Shown piece by piece: positions 1 through 9,080 of a stretch of DNA of 64,000 bases (positions are counted from its first letter, which is position 1; each line of letters begins with the position of its first letter). This stretch comes from Acidobacteriaceae bacterium. Its GTDB lineage: Bacteria > Acidobacteriota > Terriglobia > Terriglobales > Acidobacteriaceae. The stretch is taken from positions 1 through 64,000 of the forward strand of contig DAIDLI010000122.1 in NCBI GenBank assembly GCA_027449545.1, written 5' to 3'. Position numbers and translations under genes: made by a program. Below the pieces are notes generated by a model. The model was given only the letters and a program-made list of their open reading frames with translations, did no database searches and was not told the origin of the DNA.

Positions 1-78
1 GTGGAACGCACAGAACGCGTCCCACATTTACACAGCCTCGACGGCGGCTACGGGACTAAATCTATGCCGCACAGAAAC

Positions 79-1428
79 TCAACCAACAACCTTCCTGATC
101 TTCAATGTTGCTGGAATGTGCGAAAAAAGCTGGACACTACCGATGCCCAGCAGGCTGCGCAGAAAATGGAGCCCAAAAGCTCTGAGGAGCTTGTGGAAGT
201 TCATGGCTGCGGCCGCCAGCATGGCGTTGATTGCGTTGCCGGAAATGCCCTTCAGCCGATTCCGCTCGAAGCGGTGTTCGTTCTTCAGATGTCCGATGCT
301 GGGCTCGACAGCGGCGCGGCGTTTCATCCATCGCCACAGCGCTTTTGGCGTGCGGCCTCTGGTTCGTTTATCGACATGCACCATGACAGCGCCCGCGTAG
401 TCGTGGCCGCGATAGCCCATGTCCACATGTGCCTCAGCGACCCGGTCCCCGATCATGTTGCCAACCTGATTCATCTGCGCGGCCAGCGTATGCCCATCGT
501 AGGGATTGCCCGTAAAGCTCCTGGCGCCCACCAGCCATCCACCACGGCTGGTAACCGCCACACTGACCTTGTTGCCAAACTCGTATGGCTTGCCAGCCTT
601 GCCCTTGGCGATGCACTCGACCTCGGACTCGTGCACGCTGTAAACCTTGTTCTTGTCGTGCCGCTGTTGCGCATGGATGCGATGCGCTGTCGCCAGTAAC
701 CGGGATAACTGCTCGGAAGGTTGGCTGACTTGCCGTTCTATCTCCCGCACCACACGCCCCAACTGCGTGCGTAATTTGCGCGTGCAAGCCCGCGCCCGCT
801 TCATCTGACGTGCGTGCGCGTAGCGGCTCGAGGCCAGCAGCAACCGTTTGCCCACACGCTGGTAGCTCTGCTTGATCGCCACACCTTCCCGCCGCGCCTG
901 CTTCACCAGCCGCTCCCGCGAGCGGTGATACAGCCGCGCGTCGGTCGGATAACGGACCGCCTTGGTCTGCACCGTCGTGTCCACATTGATCCGCTTCAGG
1001 TCCGCGCTCCGAATCGCTCCCGTCCTGATCCCCGCCGCGATGGTCTCGCGTAGCATCTGCTCGGCTCCCGCTTCGCCCAGCCGCTGCCGCCAGCGCGTCA
1101 TTCTCGACGCATCGATCGGCAACCGGTGTTGGAAATACCGCTCCCCGCTGAAGTACTGCCAGTAGGGATTCTCCACCCAGTGCAGCACCACATCCTCGTC
1201 GCTCAGATCGTGCTCGTACTTCAAATAGTGCAACGCCACCATCAAACGCGTCGGCGTCCCCGGCGCTCCCTGCGTCGGGTGATAGGTTGCGCCCAAGACT
1301 GATTCCAACGATTCCCAATCGAGGCTCGTCCCTAACCGCACCAGAGGATGGTTCAGGTCGATGATCTGCTCCAGCTCCGACTGGAACAACTCACGCTCAA
1401 CCTGCTTCGGCTCGCTCTTTGGACGCAT
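79..1428 (-). CDS. IS5-family transposase (DDE)
   Basis: Cut-and-paste transposase of an insertion sequence, about 449 residues. The N-terminal part (RPKSEPKQVERELFQ onward, with the WVENPYWQYFSGE stretch near residue 90) matches the InsH-like N-terminal domain of IS5-type transposases. The catalytic acids are visible as NVDTTVQ, HVDMGYRG and the late AAVEPSIGHLK with the usual Arg/Lys-rich helix after it. I start at ATG 1428, which has GGGGA seven bases upstream; an in-frame GTG at 1464 would add 12 residues. The frame is intact, so the element may still be active. The terminal inverted repeats were not resolved, and the left end lies at or outside the window edge. It sits beside a decayed mobile-element region. 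Confidence 0.9.
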   Translation of the reverse strand: MRPKSEPKQVERELFQSELEQIIDLNHPLVRLGTSLDWESLESVLGATYHPTQGAPGTPTRLMVALHYLKYEHDLSDEDVVLHWVENPYWQYFSGERYFQHRLPIDASRMTRWRQRLGEAGAEQMLRETIAAGIRTGAIRSADLKRINVDTTVQTKAVRYPTDARLYHRSRERLVKQARREGVAIKQSYQRVGKRLLLASSRYAHARQMKRARACTRKLRTQLGRVVREIERQVSQPSEQLSRLLATAHRIHAQQRHDKNKVYSVHESEVECIAKGKAGKPYEFGNKVSVAVTSRGGWLVGARSFTGNPYDGHTLAAQMNQVGNMIGDRVAEAHVDMGYRGHDYAGAVMVHVDKRTRGRTPKALWRWMKRRAAVEPSIGHLKNEHRFERNRLKGISGNAINAMLAAAAMNFHKLLRAFGLHFLRSLLGIGSVQLFSHIPATLKIRKVVG

Positions 1429-1475
1429 TCGGTTTTCCCCAGATATCAGCGGAATTTGCACCAAAACTGAGGCAA

Positions 1476-1738
1476 TTATAACATCATAACATCTTGTATG
1501 TTACTGATAAAACAGTATCTTACATGCTTTTTCAGGATCGACTCTTTAGCTTCCTTCTCAGTGAGAGTCAACTGCTTGTCGCAAATCTTCAGGGCGCGGT
1601 CGAGATGCGCAACTGTGTGGTGATCCAGAAGATTCGCCAGCTCAGGATGTCCCACTCCTGCCCACTGAATCTTCACCGGGCGCGCGAGGGAAACGCGGCC
1701 CCAGCAAAAGCCAACGTCCGACAGGAGACGCTCTGAAC
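1476..1738 (-). other. Unrecognised coding-like remnant next to the IS
   Basis: An open frame on the minus strand runs from just after the stop of the excisionase-like pseudogene to the IS edge. It contains the peptide stretch KIQWAGVGHPELANLLDHH followed by a Leu/Glu/Lys-rich helix-like segment. It has no convincing start codon with a ribosome site except a GTG near 1676. The composition looks protein-like, but I recognise no family. It may be the 5' part of a mobile-element gene cut off by the IS insertion, or noise. Confidence 0.25.
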
Positions 1739-2056
1739 CTATGGTAAATCGCTAATGCGCTTACCGATTCCGAGTGATTCTTCGAGATCAGATCTACGCG
1801 CCTCTGAAATCACGACGCTCGTCGACGTCTGTTTTGATGCGTACCGCTCTGGAATCAAGCTCTTGGTCAACCATTCGCTGAGTCTCGAAAGGCGAAACAC
1901 CCAGATATTGCCTTTTCTTCATTGCGGGAATCTCGCCAGCGCGCGCCATGATTTCGAGGGTTTTGTAGTGGAGGCGGAGGAACGGCGCCGCTCACGTGAG
2001 GTCAGTAGCGGCTCGAACAATGATTCTGTACCGGTTGGTGCTTGCAGGGTAGACAT
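1739..2056 (-). pseudogene. Excisionase-like helix-turn-helix protein, frameshifted
   Basis: Read from ATG 2056, the minus strand gives MSTLQAP...LLTSRE. A one-base deletion then shifts the frame, which continues as AAPFLRLHYKTLEIMARAG and EIPAMKK. After a second shift it continues as WVFRLSRLSEWLTKSLIPE and ends in TAG at 1739. The pieces joined give about 105 residues with the pattern of the MerR/excisionase-type helix-turn-helix (HTH_17) proteins that accompany integrases: a helix with the HYKTLE-type recognition element, a GEIPA turn, then W-F-R and a W-containing helix. Two frameshifts mean no functional product. It belongs to an element lying left of the first attachment repeat. Confidence 0.6.
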
Positions 2057-2288
2057 GGCCCTCTTGAACAGTGCATCGCGGCGCGACCTCCTTGGACGCA
2101 AAGATCGCAATCAGGTGTTGTGGATTTGTAGAGACAGAGTTTGTAGAGACAGAGAGGAGGACGGCGGGACAAGAAGGGGCTGACTTGACAGTGAGTCAAC
2201 CCAACTTTAACCCATCCGTGAAACTCCTCCAAACTCCAGGAAATTACTGTGAACTAGAGATGCTAACCCACCATGCGTGCTAACTCTA

Positions 2289-2460
<172 letters not shown>

Positions 2461-2504
2461 AGAATCGGCCGAACGGCCTGGCTGTTGGCCCCGCTGATTG
2501 TCCA

Positions 2505-2945
2505 TCACCTCCCCGTACTGCGTGGTGGTGCGAATATCGGCGTGCCGAGCCAGACGCTGCTGCACGTCCCGAGGAGTTTTGGCGCCGCGCAGCAGGGTAG
2601 GCGTAGTAGGTGCTCGGATTCCTCGGGCCCGATCCGTTCCGCGCGACGCCGCCGCGCCAGTTGTGCCGTCGAGAGGCGCAGGTATCGCACCGCCTCTGCG
2701 ATTGGAAATCCGGAACGGCTCAGAGACTGCTCGAGAGAGGCTGCGGGGGATCCTTTGGCCAGCATCTCGAGCAGCTCGCCGAGGTCTGCGGGATGCAGAT
2801 CAAGCAGCTGACGGGCCACGGAAAGAATGCCATTGAAATTCCGGCGCGCAGTGACGTGTTGCAGGGCTTCAGCGCTGACCTGCTGGTGAATGCCCTCCTT
2901 CTTCAACCAGCTGTCGAATGTCGATCCTATGTTCTTGCTCTCCAT
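2505..2945 (-). pseudogene. Chimeric antitoxin debris (HigA-like N-terminus joined to Xre/MbcA/ParS-like helix-turn-helix)
   Basis: The frame opens MESKNIGSTFDSWLKKEGI, like the start of short XRE-type antitoxins that accompany RelE/HigB toxins. After ALQHVTARR it changes character to GFPIAEAVRYLRLSTAQLARRRR and GPEESEHLLRL. The latter looks like the DNA-binding half of the Xre/MbcA/ParS antitoxin family (partner of RES-domain toxins). The frame then runs into the integrase remnant in a different phase. I read it as two unrelated antitoxin fragments fused by deletion. No toxin gene is visible. The family assignments rest on motif memory and are moderate. Confidence 0.5.
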
Positions 2946-2960
2946 AATGGGGTAATCCAC

Positions 2961-3744
2961 CCTTCACGGCCCTTGCCCGATTTCGCACCCCGCAAATCGT
3001 AGACATGCGAACCGGTCGGTGCGCCCACGGTCCGCTCGCGCACGGCTTACGCCGGGGCGATACATCGTCCGGGTATTGGTCTGTTTTCAATGACTTAAAC
3101 GTCCTTAACGTGCGCTCTGAGCCGTTAAATGCTTTACAACTATTCTGGGAGAGTGCTCGAATACCGCTGGTCGTAGGAAGGGACCAGCGAAGGCTTCGAT
3201 AGAAATGACGTTGCCAGAAAAAAAGCGGTCAATAGGCATGGGGGCAGCTCTGACTTTGGCAGCCACTCCCAGTGGGCATCCCGCCGTTGCTCCATCGGCA
3301 GTCCCCGGCGCCGCGGCCGATGCACGGAGGGCTGGAACTCCAGTCATCTCCAGTGGAAGACACGCTCATGCCACGGCATATCGCACGACTGGCACCCGAG
3401 CCCTGCCCCACTTTGCCGGTTCGTACGACGCACGTGCGACGCTCTACCGCAAGCTCAATGACGGGCAAGACGAACAAGATGCGCGGCCAAAGTTCCTGCG
3501 GATGAAGGACCCGAGGGCAGTGAAGGGGAGCCGATACGCCGTGCAAAGGATGCGCACCAGTCACCCGTTGACGGTGGTCGACCGGAAAATGAGCTTGACA
3601 TCTGCGGATACCTAAACTGAGCTGGGATGACTTCGGGGTCCCTCGCGGCAGCCGCACCGCAGGGCCGGAACAGAGAACACCAGGAGCGGCAATCCAAACC
3701 CGGATGTTTATATCGCCGGGTAAACGTTTTCTAGAGGAGGCGGA
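2961..3744. other. 784-base stretch without a supported gene
   Basis: Short open frames on both strands (for example plus strand 3205-3615) show no recognisable domain, no good ribosome site and no signal peptide. A TTGACA at 3596-3601 could be the -35 of a promoter for the transporter at 3745, but the spaced -10 is poor. The transporter has its own strong ribosome site (GAGGAGG) just before 3745. Confidence 0.4.
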
Positions 3745-6700
3745 ATGAACCCAACGAACGCAATGGCTTCACCTGGAAGGAAAATCCCCGTATTGCTGGG
3801 TGCATGGCTCGGGCTGCTGCTGCTTATGCTGGCAGGTTTCTCCATCCCAGCTCGCGCGCAGCTTGATACCGGTTCCATCAGCGGCATAGTCACCGACCCT
3901 ACCGGCGCAGTGGTCCCCGGCGCGCAGATTATGGCCACTGAATCATCCACGGGAACGAAATACACCACCGTAAGTTCCAGCACGGGGTATTATGTGATTC
4001 CCTCGGTCCGCACCGGCAACTACACCGTTGAGGTAAGTGCCAATGGATTCAAGACGGCGGTCTATGCGGACGTGGCGGTTACGATCGGCGGCAATCGAGC
4101 CCAGAATGCTCGACTCGCGATCGGAGCTGCCTCGCAGACCGTCAGCGTCAGTGCCGCGCGTCTTGCCCTGGAAACGCAGACCTCAGAAGTCGACGACAGT
4201 ATCACACCCGAAGAGGTGACGGACCTGCCGTTGCAGGTCGGCGGCACCATGCGCTCGCTTTCGTCGCTTGAGTTTCTCGTGCCCGGCGCGGTTGGTCCCG
4301 GCACATCTTCGGGTGGATCCCCTTTCCAGATGGCAAAGATCAACGGCGGCCAGCAGGAAGGTACCGATTATCTCGTCGACGGAATCACCACCGATCGGAT
4401 GGAGAACGGATCTGGCAGCGTGGACATCCTGATGCCGTCAGTGGAGGCTATCAACGAATTCCACATTGACCTCTCCGGGCTTCCCGCCAACCTGGGCAAT
4501 ACCACCGGCGGCCTGGCTAACTACAACTCCAGGAGCGGCACCAACCAGTATCATGGCGTGGTTTTCGACTTTTACAAAAATTCGGCGTTCGACGGCAACA
4601 ACTGGTTCAATAACGGCTATCTTTCGCAAACTCCGGCCACCGATGTAGCCGTGCGCACCGCTCTGCAGCGCCCCTTTGATACGAAAAACGACTACGGCGT
4701 GTCGCTTGGCGGTCCCATCAGCGTTCCGCACGCTTACAACGGGCATGATAAGAGCTTCTTCTTTTTCACCTGGGAACAGTTGCATTATCACTACGGTTCT
4801 GCTGTTACCAGCCTGCTTCCGACTGCGGCGGAACTAGGCAGCAACGGCCAGTACTTCGATTTCACCTCCATGCTGGGCGCGCAGATCCCCGGCGCATCTG
4901 ACCCCTGCAATTCGGCGCTCTACTACGGTGAGATCTTTGATCCCACAACGGAGCAGACCATTAATGGTCAAAGCTGCCGGAAGCCCTTCATGGTGAATGG
5001 ACAACTCAACAAGATTCCCGTCTCGCGCGAGAGCCGGACAGCCAAAGCGGTGCTTCAATACCTGCCGGCACCGAATCTCTCCGGCGGAACCAATAACTAC
5101 GTCTATGACGCAGTCGCCACCCACGATGAGACGGTGTACGACATACGGATCGACCAGAACCTCGGCGCAAATCACAAGGTCTGGGGCTTCTGGAGCTCGC
5201 GCGAAAATACCGATCAGGGCGTGGGCCTCAATTTGCCCCCACCGATCAACTCGGGAGGCGGCGGTCCCGTCAATCAGTTGGGCAAGCTCTTTCGCATGGG
5301 CTGGGACTGGACCATCACTCCGAATCTCATCAACTCCCTCACCTTCGGAACGAACCGCTCGAACAACTACAACCTGTCTCGCGCGGCCAATATGAATACC
5401 GACTGGGACCAGAAGCTCGGCATTGCCAATGGCAGCGGTCTCGACTTTCCTGGATTCGTATTCGTTGGCAGTCCGTTCCCGAATTTCGGACAGAACGTCG
5501 ACAGCCAGGACGTGGACAATCTGATTGCCATCAACGATGAGGTGCACTGGCAACATGGCGCGCACAGCTTCACTTTCGGTGGAGAGACGCAATACCATCA
5601 GTACTCCTTCGTAAGCAGCATTGGCGGAACCTGCAGCGGCACGCAGGGCTGCTTCACGTTCTGGGACAACCAGACGGCCTCCGACACAACCTACTGGGGC
5701 CGTGACGGCAATTCCTTTGCGGCATTCCTGATTGGGCAGGCAGGCACCACCGATCATCTGCAGTACCTGCACTCGCCCCGCTGGATCATGCACTATGGTG
5801 CGTTGTTTGCGCAGGACGACTGGAAGCTGCGGCCGACATTGACTGTGAACCTCGGCTTCCGCTGGGACTACACCACGCCCCGGCATGAAGCGGATGGCGA
5901 CACCTCCATCATGGATATGACTGCGATGAATCCGAGAGACGGGATTCCCGGCGCACTGGTGTTCGCGGGTAAAGGCGCTGGCCGCAACGGCAACGTAGGC
6001 GAGACCTGGGCCCATACTTGGTACAAGGATTTCGCTCCCCGTGTTGGTTTCGCCTGGCAGGTTGCCAGCAAGGACGTGCTACGCGCTAACGGTGGAATCT
6101 ACTATGGACCGCTGGTCTATGCGGACTTCGGTCAAGGCACGACACGCGGATTTACACCGGAGGAAACGCTCTTTAGCGCCGATCCTCTCTCCGGGCCGCA
6201 AGTAGATACCGGACTGCCCGTACTGCCGACCACTCCGAACCTCGATCCGAGCCAGGCGAATACGCAGGCAGTCGACAACATCGAGCCCACCTTTGGGCGG
6301 CCGGCGATGGTTACGACGTGGACCCTCGAAGACCAATATGCCATCACGCGCAATTTGCAGGTCTCGCTCGGGTATCTTGGGATGAGGTCAACGCGTCTGC
6401 ACGGACTCCTCGACTTCCCGAACGATATCCCGCTCAACGATCTCTCCATGGGAACCTGCCTGCTCTGGTGGGCGGCCGCGCCATGCCCGAACGGATTTAA
6501 CTCGCCTGCGCTCAAGCCGTACGGAAACTTTTTCAATGAGTGGGGAGGCGCGGTTCCTGTGGAGCAGGCGTTGCGCCCATTTCCGCAGTACGGCTACATC
6601 AACCAGGACAGCTATCTGCAGAACATCGGCCAATCCAGCTACAACGCTCTGGAAGCCAAGCTGGAACGGCGTTTCCACAACGGTCTCAACATGCTCGTGT

Positions 6701-7455
6701 CGTACACCTTCTCGCAGACGCTCACCGACGCGGATTCAATCCAACCCTACTTCGGTACGCTGCAGAGCCAGGGGGGCACGCAGAATCCGTACAATCTGAA
6801 AGCCGAAAAGGCAGTCAGCGATCAGGACATTCCGCAGAACCTGGTGTTCAGCTACGTCTACCAACTGCCTGTGGGCAAGGGCAAGGCGCTTTTCGGTGGC
6901 GCATCGACGGCCGTGGATGAAGTGATCGGCGGATGGCGGGTCAGCGGAATTCATCGCTACATGGGCGGCCAACCCATCAGCTTCTTTGGCGCCAACGGCA
7001 TTCCGGGCTTCGACAACGGCATACGTCCGAATCGGGTTCCGGGACAGGCGGTCCGGCGTTCAGGCAACTTCAACCCCTTCAACTTTGTCAACGACGGCAA
7101 CACCGGTTACGACCATGCTTCCGGAGCCTGCAACACCGGCTACTGGAACTGCGCATTCATCACTGACCCCAATCCGAATCCCGGCGTGAATGTTCCCTAT
7201 CAGTTTGGTAACATGCCACGCAACTCCGCCAGCATTCGGAGCTTTGGCTTCTACGACGAGGACCTGGGCGTCACCAAGGCTTTCCCCATCCGCGAGGGCA
7301 TTACCGCGGAGTTCAGCGGTCAGATGTTCAATGCGTTTAACCGGCATGTCTTCAATAAACCGGATTCAGGCGTGCAGGACACCAACTTTGGACAAGTTGG
7401 CAGTACACTGCTGGGGCCGAGAAATATCCAATTCTATCTGAGAATCAACTACTGA
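3745..7455 (+). CDS. TonB-dependent transporter, Oar-like, with carboxypeptidase-regulatory-like domain
   Basis: Outer-membrane, energy-dependent channel of 1236 residues. After the start (RBS GAGGAGG, six bases upstream) there is a signal peptide ending near ARAQ (residues 20-39). A carboxypeptidase-regulatory-like Ig fold (SGIVTDPTGAVVPGAQI, about 45-125) follows. Next comes a plug region with VDGITTDRMENG and SRSGTNQYHG (about 200-275). The long beta-barrel ends in an aromatic residue (LRINY), as BAM substrates do. The length and domain order are those of acidobacterial Oar-like transporters. It directly precedes two GH43 enzymes, so an arabino-oligosaccharide ligand is likely, though this is inferred from the neighbours only. 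Confidence 0.9.
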   Translation: MNPTNAMASPGRKIPVLLGAWLGLLLLMLAGFSIPARAQLDTGSISGIVTDPTGAVVPGAQIMATESSTGTKYTTVSSSTGYYVIPSVRTGNYTVEVSANGFKTAVYADVAVTIGGNRAQNARLAIGAASQTVSVSAARLALETQTSEVDDSITPEEVTDLPLQVGGTMRSLSSLEFLVPGAVGPGTSSGGSPFQMAKINGGQQEGTDYLVDGITTDRMENGSGSVDILMPSVEAINEFHIDLSGLPANLGNTTGGLANYNSRSGTNQYHGVVFDFYKNSAFDGNNWFNNGYLSQTPATDVAVRTALQRPFDTKNDYGVSLGGPISVPHAYNGHDKSFFFFTWEQLHYHYGSAVTSLLPTAAELGSNGQYFDFTSMLGAQIPGASDPCNSALYYGEIFDPTTEQTINGQSCRKPFMVNGQLNKIPVSRESRTAKAVLQYLPAPNLSGGTNNYVYDAVATHDETVYDIRIDQNLGANHKVWGFWSSRENTDQGVGLNLPPPINSGGGGPVNQLGKLFRMGWDWTITPNLINSLTFGTNRSNNYNLSRAANMNTDWDQKLGIANGSGLDFPGFVFVGSPFPNFGQNVDSQDVDNLIAINDEVHWQHGAHSFTFGGETQYHQYSFVSSIGGTCSGTQGCFTFWDNQTASDTTYWGRDGNSFAAFLIGQAGTTDHLQYLHSPRWIMHYGALFAQDDWKLRPTLTVNLGFRWDYTTPRHEADGDTSIMDMTAMNPRDGIPGALVFAGKGAGRNGNVGETWAHTWYKDFAPRVGFAWQVASKDVLRANGGIYYGPLVYADFGQGTTRGFTPEETLFSADPLSGPQVDTGLPVLPTTPNLDPSQANTQAVDNIEPTFGRPAMVTTWTLEDQYAITRNLQVSLGYLGMRSTRLHGLLDFPNDIPLNDLSMGTCLLWWAAAPCPNGFNSPALKPYGNFFNEWGGAVPVEQALRPFPQYGYINQDSYLQNIGQSSYNALEAKLERRFHNGLNMLVSYTFSQTLTDADSIQPYFGTLQSQGGTQNPYNLKAEKAVSDQDIPQNLVFSYVYQLPVGKGKALFGGASTAVDEVIGGWRVSGIHRYMGGQPISFFGANGIPGFDNGIRPNRVPGQAVRRSGNFNPFNFVNDGNTGYDHASGACNTGYWNCAFITDPNPNPGVNVPYQFGNMPRNSASIRSFGFYDEDLGVTKAFPIREGITAEFSGQMFNAFNRHVFNKPDSGVQDTNFGQVGSTLLGPRNIQFYLRINY

Positions 7456-7463
7456 TCTGCGCA

Positions 7464-7499
7464 GGCATGCGGATACGTCTTTCGATATGTCCGCATGCC
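7464..7499 (+). terminator. Hairpin between transporter and GH43 gene
   Basis: A perfect 10-base stem, GGCATGCGGA (7464-7473) with TCCGCATGCC (7490-7499), starts 9 bases after the transporter stop and ends 31 bases before the lipoprotein start. There is no long T-run after it, so it may act as a partial terminator or mRNA-stabilising element within an operon. Confidence 0.5.
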
Positions 7500-7530
7500 A
7501 TTCCTCAAGATGGCATCTCCTGGAGAACTC

Positions 7531-9018
7531 ATGAGCATTCGCGTCTTCGCGACTACAGCCCTTTTTTTCTATTTACTCTCCGGCTGCGGCAGCGGAGGAG
7601 CATCCAGCCAGGGTACCGGTGCAAATGGACAAACGTCCGATATGGGCACACTGGCGTCTGTGAGCGATAGCACGATCTTCACGCTTGCGAACGCCTCCAC
7701 CGCGACGCTGCTTGGCATCTCCGGCCAAAGCCAAACCGCCGGCGCCCAGGTTGCGTTGGACGCCGCGGGCTCAACTACGCCCGACATCGGATGGCACTTC
7801 ATCCCCATGAGCGGCAATCAGTACAACATCGAGAACATGTTGACACATCAGCTTATGGGTGTCAGCAATGCCTCCACCTCCGCCGGAGCCCAGGTAGTCC
7901 AATGGGCCGATAACGGAACCAACGATCACCTATGGGAGTTCTATAAGCTATCCGACGGAAATTACCTCATCAAGAACGTCAACAGCGGCTACTACCTCGA
8001 AGCCAATTCTTCGTCGGGGATCGATCAGGCTGCACGTGCAACTACGGGATCGGGCTGCACATGCCAGGAGTGGACGCTTGCTTCGACGGGAACATCGCCT
8101 TACCCGGCGCCGCGAACGGTTAACGTTGCCTATAGCGGCACAGATTCGGCGGCGATCGGCATCCATGATCCTTCGATAGTGCTCGCCGGCGGACAGTATG
8201 ACTTGTTCTCTACACACGGACTCATTCACGAGCACCAGTCCTCCGATGGTGTGAACTTTTCCGACGAGGGGTACGCTCTGTCCTCGCTTCCAGCCTGGAC
8301 GACTTCGTTTACCGGTGGTACCGGCGATCTGTGGGCGCCCGACGTCTCTGTGCATCATGGGCAATACTGGCTCTACTACGCTGCTTCCACTTTCGGCAAC
8401 ACAGACTCGGCGATCGGCTTGGCAACAAGCTCGACGGCAGAGCCGGGATCTTTCGTGGACACGGGATCACCCGCTTATACCTCGACAAACTGCTCCGGCT
8501 CCAATGCGATCGATCCAGCATCGGTAGTGGATACCGCAGGGAATGCCTGGCTGGCGTTTGGCTCCTGGTCGAACGGAATCCAGATCGTTCCGGTGAACAA
8601 CAGCACGGGAATTCCGACCGGCGCCGCATGTACGCAACTCGCGTTCCATCCGACCGGGACCGGAATTGAAGGCTCCTACATCTATCCACACGGAGGCAAT
8701 TACTACCTTTTCGCCTCTATCGACACCTGCTGCCAAGGAGTCAATAGTACCTATCGCATCATTGTTGGCCGGGCGATGTCGATCACTGGGCCGTACACAG
8801 ACCGCGGCGGAGTCCCACTTACACAAGGCGGAGGAACAATTCTTCTAAGCGCACATGGCAATATCAATGGTCCAGGCGGCGAGAGCGTGATGACCGACAG
8901 CAGTGGCAATGCCATACTGGTCTACCACTACTACGACGGAAATAACAACGGCGATCCAGCTTTAGGAATGAATGCGCTGGGTTGGTCGGCCGACGGCTGG
9001 CCTTCTGTCGAGCAGTGA
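7531..9018 (+). CDS. Lipoprotein endo-arabinanase-like GH43 with ricin-type lectin domain
   Basis: Predicted surface lipoprotein of 495 residues that hydrolyses arabinan. The start at ATG 7531 is preceded by TGGAGA; an ATG at 7495 is possible but has no ribosome site. Residues 1-19 form a lipoprotein signal with lipobox LSGC (Cys19). Residues about 45-185 form a ricin-B/CBM13-like lectin repeat (several W-x-F/Y blocks such as GWHFIP, HLWEFY and CQEWTL). The GH43 five-blade propeller follows. Asp213 (HDPS) would be the general base, Asp328 (AIDPAS) the pKa modulator and Glu380 (GIEGS) the acid. The block CCQGVNSTYRI with GPY and GGG downstream is typical of endo-1,5-alpha-arabinanases. A second GH43 gene follows in the same direction. 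Confidence 0.85.
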   Translation: MSIRVFATTALFFYLLSGCGSGGASSQGTGANGQTSDMGTLASVSDSTIFTLANASTATLLGISGQSQTAGAQVALDAAGSTTPDIGWHFIPMSGNQYNIENMLTHQLMGVSNASTSAGAQVVQWADNGTNDHLWEFYKLSDGNYLIKNVNSGYYLEANSSSGIDQAARATTGSGCTCQEWTLASTGTSPYPAPRTVNVAYSGTDSAAIGIHDPSIVLAGGQYDLFSTHGLIHEHQSSDGVNFSDEGYALSSLPAWTTSFTGGTGDLWAPDVSVHHGQYWLYYAASTFGNTDSAIGLATSSTAEPGSFVDTGSPAYTSTNCSGSNAIDPASVVDTAGNAWLAFGSWSNGIQIVPVNNSTGIPTGAACTQLAFHPTGTGIEGSYIYPHGGNYYLFASIDTCCQGVNSTYRIIVGRAMSITGPYTDRGGVPLTQGGGTILLSAHGNINGPGGESVMTDSSGNAILVYHYYDGNNNGDPALGMNALGWSADGWPSVEQ

Positions 9019-9080
9019 GCCCAATACACAGGTGCACAAACAATCCCCATCCACAAACGCCGGTACAGACCGGAGGAGAC

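Noticed and set aside
4834-6015. 393-residue open frame on the minus strand
   Set aside because: It lies wholly opposite the TonB-dependent transporter barrel and matches no family.
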